Source: Ridgeia piscesae (Eukaryota; Annelida; Polychaeta; Sabellida; Siboglinidae). Taken from it: DNA of 64,000 nucleotides. The notes below the pieces were generated by a model. It was not told where the DNA came from. It made no database searches and was given only the letters and a program-made list of their open reading frames with translations. The position numbers were made by a program, and so were the translations under genes. Below, piece by piece: positions 27,824-38,600 of the stretch (position 1 is the first letter of the stretch; every line of letters begins with the position of its first letter). The stretch is taken from the NCBI GenBank assembly GCA_025642075.2, contig JAODUO010001319.1:123501-187500 (forward strand), written 5' to 3'.

Positions 27824-29219
27824 GATCTTAGTCGCAGGAACAGAAAGAGACATTGTATTCAGGATCATGTTGGTTGCAGTATTGTATACGTGTCCGCACG
27901 TGTATTGATTCATTATGTATAAAGCTGGTTTTCATGTGTTCACGTGAATGAGTGTGTGTATGCGTGTGTGTGTGCATGCGTGCGTGCTTGTGCATTTTTA
28001 TGTGTGTATGGTAGAATGTGTGTGTATGCCTACATTTGTGTACACTCACTAATGTTTGTTGTACAATATACGTCTGACTGAAAATATTTAGTGGGCTAAC
28101 ATACTGTGCATATGCGTTATTGGTTATATACCATTGACCGTGATGCTTTCTGCGTTAAGAAAGAAATGTTTGCCAGTCGCTATTATTGGTGATGATATTA
28201 ACAGGATGCAACAAGTTAACTATTTTCACACAAAACTTCACAAAACACTAAAGGATAAAAGGATATCAGTAATTTAATTAATTATGTAACGATAATGAAA
28301 CAAGCTGAGTTACTGAGATAGTGGGTATTGTTGGCATTGTTTATATCACATAGACATATCAGATCTTCTGTGCTTGCACACGTACATTTATGCTTGTCTG
28401 AACAAAGTGTTTAAACACCACAATGGCCTCAAGTTATGCCGCAGGATCTACACGCTGCTGTACCCATAGGTTTGTGAGGAATTATGGGAAATGCAATATG
28501 GCCATTGCTGGATATAGCAAATTTATGTTATGTTTGTGTGTGTATGTTCATATATATATGTAAATATGTCACCATAAAATTATGCAGCATATATGTATAT
28601 TGTATATATAGGATATTAAATATGTACATACTTAACAAGCTGTGTGCTGTTTTGTTTGTGTTAATTATTTGTTACTGTGCGACATCTGCACAATAATAGG
28701 CTTACAAACTAACAAAGAACTTCATGGTCTAGAGTTCTTAAATTTGCAAATAGGGAATCTTTAGTCCAATATTCTGTTAAAGTGTTCTGCTGAATTAGAA
28801 ATAAAATGTGTTTTGTGATGCAAATGTTCAAAAAGGTTGAACATGGTGGAGATAAAACAATTACAAGACTATAACATTGACAAACGATTGTTAATAAAAT
28901 ATTATTGGTCTTGATCAAACATAAGTATGGCGACTCCACCAACAGCTTTGCATAACTCGAAACTGAACTGATCAGAAAAGACTGATGTGTCACTGGGTGG
29001 CATTGTATCAACATTAACATTTGTTCACAGTAAAAGACTGAGTGATGAAAGACAGGACCGAAATGACATCCAGTGGACATTCTCGAGGCAGTTGGATGAC
29101 ACTGACTTTGCTGACATCTGCCTACTATTTCACACATAAATAAATAAAGACACGCAAACGATCACTATCCGACTGACAGCAAACGAAGACAACTGGTAAT
29201 GAAATAGACACAGAAACAG
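27824..29219. other. 3' flank of MAP2K7, no other gene seen
   Basis: This includes the probable 3' UTR and intergenic DNA. A GT-rich stretch lies at about 27945-28025. The first AATAAA on the plus strand that I found is at 28800-28805, about 980 bases after the stop. No coding segment was recognised. Confidence 0.5.
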
Positions 29220-29513
29220 AAGAAACAATTCTCGATGGTGAACGATACACACAAGAAGAAACAATTCTTGATGGTGATCGATACACACAAGAAGAAACAA
29301 TTCTTGATGGTGATCGATACACACAAGAAGAAACAATTCTTGATGGTGATTGATACACACAAGAAGAAACAATTCTTGATGGTGAACAATACACAACAAG
29401 AAGAAATAATTCTTGATGGTGAACGATACACAACAAGAAGAAACAATTCTTGATGGTGAACGATACACAACAAGAAGAAACAATTCTTGATGGTGAACGA
29501 TACACAACAAGCC
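29220..29513. repeat. 36/37-bp minisatellite, about 8 copies
   Basis: The unit carries AAGAAGAAACAATTCTTGAT, then GGTGATCGATACACAC. The left copies are 36 bp; the right ones gain a base (ACACAACAAG). The minus-strand open frames (repeats of SPSRIVSSC) arise because 36 is divisible by three. Confidence 0.95.
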
Positions 29514-30367
29514 AAGGTATACACCAAAGGAGTTGACGTAACAGATGACGACAAATTAATTTCGTCGGCAGCGTAATTACAGACGAAGGAGGCCCCGACT
29601 GCAGGATTTGAAAGGTCATTTATGCATCCATCTGAAGCACGGTGTGGAATATACAATTTTAAACAAGGAACCAAATTAAGATATTCAACACGAACATTGA
29701 AAAGTACTGCTATTCGAACGAGAGCAATTGAAAGTAATAAAAAGCGACCCAGAAACCACAAGCATTGATCATCAAATGCTTAAGAACCATGGTAAAATCC
29801 AATGACATGAACATAGAACTGAAGAACAAGGCAGACCAAGCAAGCATCAAAACTGATTTCAGAAACGAAAATGATCACTCCGAGAAAACACAACAACACG
29901 CCATGGAGGAGTGGAATCTGGAAAAAGGAAAATCAAACAACAAGAAAACAGCTCGAGGAGATCCAAAACAGAGGAACAAAGGGAGGCTGGAATGTACCAA
30001 AGAACACTACTAACAACGGAGTGTGTTGGGGAAACGATTGTTCTTTGTCAGAGCGACGAAAATGATGTAAGTAATTACTGACAGATGTCATTCAAGTTGC
30101 GTTACCGTTCCTGGCTCTAGTATAATAGTTGTGCGTACACACTAGCAGCTTGTCTTGGGTTCTTTCTACGACTTTGATATTTTTAGGCAGTGTGGATGCT
30201 ATTATGCTGATGCAGATCCTACTAGGCGGATAGAGGTTGTGTAGGCTACAAACTTAATATGGGTTGGGAGTTTATTGAACTTTTCCTGATAACTCCTAGT
30301 ATATGTTGTGCTTTTTTGGCGACTGAGTTGCATTGTACTGTCTAGTTTAGTGTATTTTATATTGACG

Positions 30368-30432
<65 letters not shown>

Positions 30433-31060
30433 TTATTGACACTCTAGTACCATATATAAGAACTTATATAAGAACGCTATATATAAGAACTTACCATTAC
30501 TTTTTTATATTGCAATGCAATTTGTGACGCATCTTGAGAAATGACGTCATATTTAAGTGATTATGACATCATACCATAACTATTACGCGCTACAACGGAA
30601 TAACGTGAATATCCGTTTTTTGATTGAGTCAGATTATCTGTATAATTTATGTTGTTGCAATCGCGATATTAACATGTATTGCTTAGTAGCGAAGACAGTA
30701 ATGATTTGGTGTATTGGTTGGAACGGTAAGTAGGATAATTATTTATCAAGACAATTACAGATACTTAATATACGTGTCGCATTCTCGGGAGACGTAAGGC
30801 AACTCCCTGAATCCGGGTTCAAATATAATTTGTAAACGTTTTTATTACACACGTTTTTGCGTGACGTTTTGGTGTTGCGATTTGCGTGGCTTTGGATTTA
30901 AACTTATCAAAAATGCACCCTACCGTTGTCTAGTTGTTTTTATGCGTGAACTGTTTGTTATGGAGTATCATTCCACACACACTCACACACGAATAAACCC
31001 ACAAACACGCAATACGCCGCTCAGTCAAAAACAGAGAAAAACTAAATAGAATACACACAA
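29514..31060. other. Intergenic, mostly unrecognised
   Basis: An A/G-rich stretch at about 29760-30060 keeps an open frame of about 80 codons with low-complexity Lys/Asn content; I do not regard it as a gene. (AT)n lies at 30371-30430, followed by CTATATATAAGAACTTACC, which resembles the SINE tail at 9210-9232. Confidence 0.5.
30371..30430. repeat. (AT)n microsatellite
   Basis: 60 bp of TA dinucleotides next to a SINE-tail-like sequence (AAGAACTTACC). Confidence 0.97.
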
Positions 31061-31293
31061 TTTCTTGCAAAATCGCTTTGTGCTGTACACCCGATACCAG
31101 TCTGGAGCAATTGTACAAGTCAAGAACACTGCACATGGCAACCAAAATCTTATCTGACCCCACCCACTTCTTACACGACCATTACGACATTCTCCCCTCT
31201 GGAAGGAGGTACAAAATGCCAACAGTAAAAACCCAGCGAGCCCTTAAATCCTTCATTCCGTCCTCCATCAAGTATCTGAATCAGCCACCATAA
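31061..31293 (+). mobile_element. LINE ORF2 C-terminal fragment
   Basis: The frame reads ATKILSDPTHFLHDHYDILP then SGRRYKMPTVKTQRALKSFI and ends with PSSIKYLNQ. This is the typical end of a CR1/Rex1-like LINE protein (HPLH…LLPSGRRY…P…KT.R..NSFVP.AI..LN). The rest of the element is absent. An (AT)n tract follows at 31423-31491. Confidence 0.75.
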
Positions 31294-31417
31294 AATTAAT
31301 CGTTCACCTATCAGAATCTCTACCGCTGCCAATGCAATGTTGTTTTATCATCTTAATTAATTAATTTAGTTATCTTATTATATAATATTGTCATATTGGT
31401 TTAGTATATTTATTTAT

Positions 31418-31422
<5 letters not shown>

Positions 31423-31491
<69 letters not shown>
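31423..31491. repeat. (AT)n microsatellite
   Basis: About 68 bp of AT dinucleotides downstream of a LINE 3' fragment. Confidence 0.97.
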
Positions 31492-32451
31492 CTGCTGATT
31501 AATATTTACATGCTTGATTTTACTGTATACGTGCATTACAATGTGACTTAAATATTCTGTTTTTATGCAACCTCCAAAGTGCAAAATGTATTTCCACTAT
31601 AAGAATGGACAATGAAGTTATTATTATTATTATTATGTACACACGAATGCATGCAGCGCGAGCGTATTCATGGCCAAACCGAATGTAGGTTGAATGATTT
31701 TGTGACGATAATCCATAGGTCTATGGGATTTCTGTCTTCCACTAGCACGCTTCTGGCCAGCCAGTACACAGTACGAGAGACTGGGGACCTATGAGCCACT
31801 TTTCAGATTACTTGCCATGGCGCCTTCAACACTCACAGCTCCTGATCCCAAAAACGTTCATGCTGTTAGAGCCGTTGTAGCTGCTGATTACAACAATGAG
31901 TTTGTTTGGTTGTCCCCATCAGTGTCTTCTTGGAATACACTTTTGCAACAGGGTTCGTGATGGTTCATTGGTCCCCATCGGCCATGATGTTTACAATGAA
32001 ACTAGGGGCAAATAACATATAAAATCTAGGCATGACATCCTTTTTTATTATTCCAGTCATCAATTCCATCTGACATGCATAGGCCACTGCCTTATGCGCC
32101 TGCTACTATGTTTGTATAGGTGGGGATGTGATGCCACCTTCGATATGTCATCTTAGACTTAACTGACTTTTCCAACTGATTCTTAAATAAGCTTGTGTAT
32201 TGTTGTTTAAAAAAAACAAGGCATCATACTCTCTAACTGCTACTGATGTTTAATGTATATGTAGTGCCTAGACGCTAGGAGCTAGTAGACCTAATCCATA
32301 GTATATTAAGTCGATATCGAATTGCATTATTCCCCTGCGCCTCTTTGTGGTGCTGGTGCTCGTTGAATGAGGTAGAACCCCCGAAATAGATTACTTCTCG
32401 ACATAATTAATCTCCTCTGTATAGGGTTCAACAACAACAAAAAACAAGACA
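31492..32451. other. Intergenic, no gene recognised
   Basis: Short open frames only. The segment may include the downstream end of the transposase relic at 32452-33853, but I could not find matching terminal inverted repeats for it on either side. Confidence 0.45.
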
Positions 32452-33853
32452 TTACATGTTTTGCCGATTTGCACAGAAATTTGACTTCAAAGTCACCTTC
32501 CTCTTCTTTTGGCTAAGTGATGAATCCGATGTAATGCCGCTTCCTGTCTTTTCCTGCAGACTCGACAAGAACATAATCCATTCGATCAGGATCTTTGTTC
32601 TGAAACTTGATTGGTTCTTCTGAATTGGTCCTTTCACCATCTTCCACCACTTCCCCTGGTTCCGGTTCAGCTTCAGCACTGGGAAGATGTAAAGTGCGTT
32701 TCACAGGACCCGATTTCTTCTTTTCCTCAGCTGCTAAAGCAGCCCGCTCTCTTTCTGGTGTGTCAGCTCTTTTTGGCTTTGCCCCGCCGTGTCTTCTCAT
32801 CTGTAAAAGCCGCTTTAAGATAGGGTTGTACATCCTCAGGAGACTTTGCTGTTGACGCTTCAGTTGAGACCGGTGGCTGTGGTCCAGCATGTCCAGGCGT
32901 AGGTGCAACCTTTTGTTCAGTTCCCTCGTCATCAGCTTCCGCACCAGCAGGGGCCCTCGGCTGGCACGTCTCGCGCGGGATCGATCTTCCTCTCCATCGG
33001 TTGGGGCTGATGGTAGCAGGAGATCGTCTGTGAAGACTTCACGATTTTGATAAATCCCAATATTGCTGAATCTTGCTGTGATGTTGGCAGGGATCACTGC
33101 TCTATACAGGCTTGACCACTAACGGCAGAAATGTCATAAATGGTAACTGTCCGCCCTGTGTGACTGAACATTCAGTCAGTGCAAGTCACATTGTAGTACC
33201 GTTTAAATGATCCACAAATGATGACATCCAATGGTTGCATTCTGTGGCGGTGTGGTGGTCCCAGATTCGACCAGTCCAGGATTCGTCTACACGCATATCG
33301 CGCATGCGCGCGCATGCGCAATGATCGCTTTTATCGGTTCTGACGCGCTCTGACGTAGTGGCAACTGCATAGGTCATGCCCGGGCATAGATTCGCCTAAA
33401 TAACACAACACGTTCGAGTGAGTGAAAATGATCACATAAGTTAATCCATTTTTATTTAAGATGTGCGTGATAACAATATTATTTCAATACTTGATGTATT
33501 ACTAACGGAAACTGCGTTAGTAACAAAGACGAATCCAGGCCCGGTGAGAATCTGGGACCGCTACCGTCGCGGTCCCAGATTCGTACGAATCCTGGACTGG
33601 TCGAATCTGGGCCCACCACAGCGGCAATGGGGAGGGACACTGAGGATGACTAAACCATTTTCCCTGGCCGCGTCGATTGTCTCCAGCATGACGTTCCACG
33701 TTCTTCAGCTGTACGGGCAGCCGTGACGTGTCTTGCTAGATTTGCTCTACTTAAACCATGGTATTTTGTCACGTCTCCAACAGCTTTTTTCTTGTCGACG
33801 ACTTCTGCTGTGAAGAGGGATCTGTTAGTCTTGTGCTCCTTTTTTCTTGGCAT
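32452..33853 (-). pseudogene. pogo/Tigger-like DDE transposase relic
   Basis: From the 5' end: MPRKKEHKTNRSLFTAEVVD with an HTH-like GDVTKYHGLSRANLARHV (33853 to about 33720). Then, in another frame, LETIDAARENGLVILSVPPH, the end of the DDE core. Across a 370-bp insertion it resumes with RMQPLDVIICGSFKRYYN, AVIPANITARF, a basic linker, and DYVLVESAGK with GFIT, a TAG stop and PKEEEGDFEVKFL. This order fits pogo/Tigger/jerky-type transposases (…LPPH…QPLDV…FGPFK…; PTNI..GF..TGIYP). About 250 central residues, including most catalytic acids, are missing. Frameshifts and the in-frame stop make it dead. The ORF of about 194 codons that remains open is the C-terminal part. Confidence 0.8.
33251..33620. 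mobile_element. 370-bp TIR element nested in the transposase relic
   Basis: The termini are 36-bp inverted repeats (start TGTGGTGG, then CCCAGATTCGACCAGTCC) matching at 35 of 36 positions: 33251-33286 against 33585-33620. It is flanked by a direct 4-bp GCGG (33247-33250 and 33621-33624). Removing the element plus one GCGG restores an uninterrupted transposase frame across PPHC and RHRMQPLDV, which proves insertion after the relic was coding. A second inner palindrome lies at about 33548-33582. No ORF of note. Termini TGT with a 4-bp duplication recall Ginger-like elements, but that is only a suggestion. Confidence 0.88.
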
Positions 33854-35348
33854 TCTTCATTCAGGGCTCTTCACTTCAATCTTAATTATAATGATGAAAC
33901 ATAATGATGCAAAATCAGCCAATCATCTGATGTGACGTCATAACGTAATGTTCAACACTCGCCGATGTCATCACTTTGACCCAACGTCGGCCCGAGAGGA
34001 AACTTTCTAAACTTGGGACACTAATAATAGTGATTTTATGTATGACAAATTATTCCTTTGAACTGCAATGAGGTCCGACGAGCCACCTGCCCATTGGACA
34101 CCACAGAAAGTGGTTCATCGGTCCCCAACACCACTTTCATTATGTTAGCCCAATGTACTACAGAACCATGTGGTCGATTGATTAAAACTGTATCCTGAAG
34201 TCAATAGAACTTACAAGCAAACAACACAAACACCTACTGGATCTATGATATATTGATTACCACATCAATATTAAACATAATCCAAGTCGAAAACATTTGT
34301 CAAGATAGTTAAAAACATACTTTTCTAAGAGGAATCCTGGTGGGCTGCTGAATTGCTCTGTAAACAATATGGGTGAAGATCACATGTGTAGTAGTTCCAT
34401 GGATGGTGGGTAGATGTCTCTACTGTTTTGCAATAAGGAGTAAGAGGAGTGTCTCATAGGTACCCACTACGTGTAGTATAATTTGTATAACCTATGGATA
34501 AGTAGTAGTTGTTGTTGTGTGTGCGTGCGTGCGTGTGTGTGTGTGTGCATGCATGTGTGCATGCGTGTGTCTGTGTTTGTATTATATACAACGTATTTAA
34601 AAAGTAACTTAACACAGATGATGGGTCTACAAGAGAAGTTAACTTATCAAGTTGGTAGTGGTAGCCCATTGCCTTTGCCCTTGAGTATGAGAATGCGTAT
34701 TGCACCAATTGCAATTATTGCACCAATTGTACTTATTGAGCTTGGATTCAGAGGATATTGGCGCCATATAAGTTACTTATTTATTTATTATTAGTAATTA
34801 TTATTATTATATAGTGCACTCAAACGTATACATTATTGCATACAATAAAGGTTATGCAATGCGTAAATTGTAATATCTTCAGGTTAGCTTTAATTTACTT
34901 CTGTAAATTAAAGTTAGATATACCGTGTCAACATAATAGAAGTCACTAGCGTATTCCTTACAATATATGATCACGTTAAAAGTTGCATTAGTGAATGAAA
35001 ATGGCAAAATAGCACAAAGCCGATATTGCGGCAGAAGAGACTTGCCTGCTCTAGTAAAAGTTTAGGTTCGGCGCGAAACAGTAACCCATACCGATCAACG
35101 CCGTGTTAAATGCCATCGACTCTTCCTTCAAATACGTCATTGTCGTCCTCAGGTGTCGCAACAAACTGTGCAGAAAATACACAGAGACACACGCTGCCAA
35201 AATGTGCCTTGAGAGAGCTAAGATGATTTGAATTGACGGGCACTATTCTTAGATTACATTTAATTCAGATTGGGAATATAAAAGTTTCACTTAGTCTGTG
35301 GCAACATAAGTAACACTGACTATAGCAACATACACCGCGCTGTTTCAG
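33854..35348. other. Intergenic or 5' region of the Ig gene, no exon recognised
   Basis: It contains a mixed GT/GC repeat at 34517-34576 and a SINE/LINE-tail-like stretch near 34690-34770. I searched for a signal-peptide exon ending in phase 1 before 35349 and found no convincing one, so the Ig gene's first exon is unplaced. Confidence 0.45.
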
Positions 35349-35627
35349 TGGTACGTGCAAGTCTCCTCACGAGGCCACGCAATGTTGTTGGAATGCATGA
35401 CGGCAACGTCACGCTCTTGTGTACCGGAGTGAACCTTACGTGGGTCAAGGACTACACCCGGGAGACGATAGTATCACAAATCGGCCAGATCGTAGATAGA
35501 CGGAAGTATGCCTTGTGGGGACACTTTTCATTGGTCATTAAGTCGCTAACGCCAGATGACGCAGGGTTATACAAATGTATTAGCTCCGGTTTTAGCGACA
35601 GCACAAGTGCGCAAGTGATTGTACTAA
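35349..35627 (+). CDS. Ig domain exon 1
   Basis: Acceptor TTTCAG precedes 35349 and donor A|GTAAGC follows 35627, phase 1 to phase 1. Canonical Ig features are present: Cys in VTLLCTG, Trp in LTWVK, and DDAGLYKC with the second Cys, about 50 residues apart. One NVT and one NLT sequon are visible. Confidence 0.9.
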
Positions 35628-38600
35628 GTAAGCCAAAGGTTTTATGTTAGTACCGCTCTATAGTGAATATTATTTAGATACACATACGTACTGACGTAGG
35701 GCCTGCAATACACACACGCACGCGCACGCGCACGCGCACGCGCACGCGCACGCGCACGCGCACGCGCACGCGCACGCGCACGCGCACGCGCACGCGCACG
35801 CGCACGCGCACGCGCACGCGCACGCGCACGCGCACGCGCACGCGCACACGCACACGCACACGCACACGCACACGCACACGCACACACACACACACACACA
35901 CCGTATCACTCTATATACATACAATTACGGTTAGATACGGAATTGTGTTTACATTTAAGAAAACCTTCAAATGCTGTTCACAATGCCTATGCATGGATGT
36001 AGCAATCGCCAGATATTACAATATGACCAATAATTGTATAGTATCTGGGATTGTTGTTATGACCCTCATTGACTTAATGCTCTCCAATACCCGCGTGCAA
36101 GTGGGTGTGCACTTTTAGTCTGTGTGTATGATTCCATGTTGAGGCAGCTGTCAGAGCAAGGCGGGTATCGAACGTAAACGGTTACTAACTCCACGAGCTT
36201 GCTACGTGTTACCATACCGCCATATCGGTTTAATTTCAGAATCAAATCCCATATGTGGAAGCAACTATGAAAAGGACGCCGCACCAGAAGGATACACGGC
36301 GACGCACACATGCGAGGTTGACTATTGGGGGAAATGGGCCCCAGTCATGGAATGGACGTTGAACGACCAGGTGATACAAGCCATAAACAAAACAAATACG
36401 TATAATGCTAAGTACACCATTAGTATTAACCTGAACAGTTCTCACAATGGACAAAAGATCAACTGTCGAACGTATTTTGATCTGCCCAAACCTTGGAAAG
36501 ATGAAAACACCCACGTTGCAGATAACATACCTGACAATAAGAACGCGTTCAGAGTGAACTACACAACGGTGCAAGTGGTTTACTGTGAGTATTGGTTGTC
36601 AACGCCATCGACGTGGCCATGTCATGCTGCATGCAATTGCAATGTCGGTCGGGTAATCACACTGCATGTTTACCTGTGGCTAGTTTGCTGTTCTGTCTAA
36701 TTTGTGTTTCTCGTGCGCTGCAGAAAATGTAAGCATACAATTGGCAGATCATCGTAACTGCGAAAACGGGGCTTTCCTTGGTTACTCGTCATATTTTTAA
36801 TTGCACATCAAGAAGCGCGATATGCTATTTACACCGTCGTGTAGCCCAAATACAATGTTTTGTTGACATACCACTAGATTGCCACGCCTTCCTACTTCGA
36901 GGCTTTCACTGCGCATGCGTTCTATGTGAAACCTGCAGCACACGGTTGAATGGTATGAACAGTACTTAAACTACGTTCATTTCTTGGAAGACATCAATAC
37001 GGGTCCGTGTAGATATAACATCTGTGCGACTATAAAAACTGCGGACTTGTATGCATATCAGTAATTTATATTTACAAACGGAACTGTATTAATGAATACC
37101 ATGTAAACGATCAAATTAATATTTATCTTATGAACAGTCATTATAGTGTATTAATTAGTGCTTGCCAGTTGACATGACTATGCAATATATAGGGAAATGG
37201 AGCCTGCTAAGGATAAAATTCTTTAAGGCAAGATAGAGAACTACGTCAATATTCAAGTACATCTAATGGACACGAGGTGTAAGCGTACTTAGCCACAGCA
37301 GCTCATGATTATAACAACGTCTCAACTCCATTTATAGATAACTTTATTTTGACATTCAGAATTTCAGAATTGTTGTTCGCAAGAGCTCATGGCACCAGCA
37401 GTACACAGAGTGACGTCGATTCTGTTGTCTGACAAGCTCAGTATATAAAACTATACTAATCTCCAGTTCGTAATATCACCACAGATAACGCAGGGTCGTC
37501 GTACCTCATTCTTTGTACAATAGGCTAAGTGCTGAACTTTGTACGTCATGAAATATTGTTTGTACCTGACGTACACTGCATGGAGACACATCGACATGTG
37601 ATTCACAATACACTGATTGGAGACATATCGACATGTGTTTCACAATACACTGATTGGAGACATATCGACATGTGATTCACAATACACTGGTTACAGACGT
37701 GTCGACGTGTTTTTTTCACAATACACTGGTTAGAGACATATCGACGTGTTGTTCACAATACACTGGTTGTCGACGTGTTTTTTCACAATACACTGGTTAG
37801 AGACATATCTACGTGTTATTCACAATACACTGGTTAGAGACATATCGAGGTGTGGTTCAAAATACACTGGTTAGAAACATGTCGAAATGTGGTTCACAAT
37901 ACACTGGTTGGAGACATGTCGAAATGTGATTCACAATACACTGGTTGCAGACATGTCGAAATGTGGTTCACAATACACTGGTTGGAGACATGTCGAAATG
38001 TGGTTCACAATACACTGGTTAGAGACATGTCGAAATGTGGGTCACAATACACTGGTTAGAGACATGTCGAAATTTGGTTCACAATACACTGGTTGGAGAC
38101 ATGTCGAAATGTGGTTCACAATACACTGGTTGCAGACATGTCGAAATGTGGTTCACAATACACTGGTTGGAGACATGTCGAAATGTGGTTCACAATACAC
38201 TGGTTGGAGACATGTCGAAATGTGGTTCACAATACACTGGTTAGAGACATGTTGAAATGTGGTTCACAATACACTGGTTGGAGACATGTCGAAATGTGGT
38301 TCACAATACACTGGTTGGAGACATGTCGAAATGTGGTTCGCAATACACTGGTTGGAGACATGTCGAAATGTGGTTCACAATACACTGGTTGGAGACATGT
38401 CGAAATGTGGTTCACAATACACTGGTTGGAGACATGTCTAAATGTGGTTCACAATACATTGGTTGGAGACATGTCTAAATGTGGGTCACAATACACTGGT
38501 TGGAGACATGTCGAAATGTGGTTCGCAATACACTGGTTGGAGACATATCGAAATGTGATTCACAGTACACTGGTTGGAGACATGTCAAAAATGTGATTCA

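Noticed and set aside
29125..29761. Minus frames with SPSRIVSSC repeats, up to 198 codons
   Set aside because: 36-bp minisatellite outside any gene; no homology or splice context.
29765..30013. 82-codon plus frame rich in Lys, Asn and Glu
   Set aside because: Purine-rich low complexity, no domain, no splice signals or neighbours supporting a gene.
34620..34794. MRMRIAPIAIIAPIVLIELG as the signal peptide exon of the Ig gene
   Set aside because: No suitable phase-1 donor follows and the surrounding sequence looks like a SINE/LINE tail.
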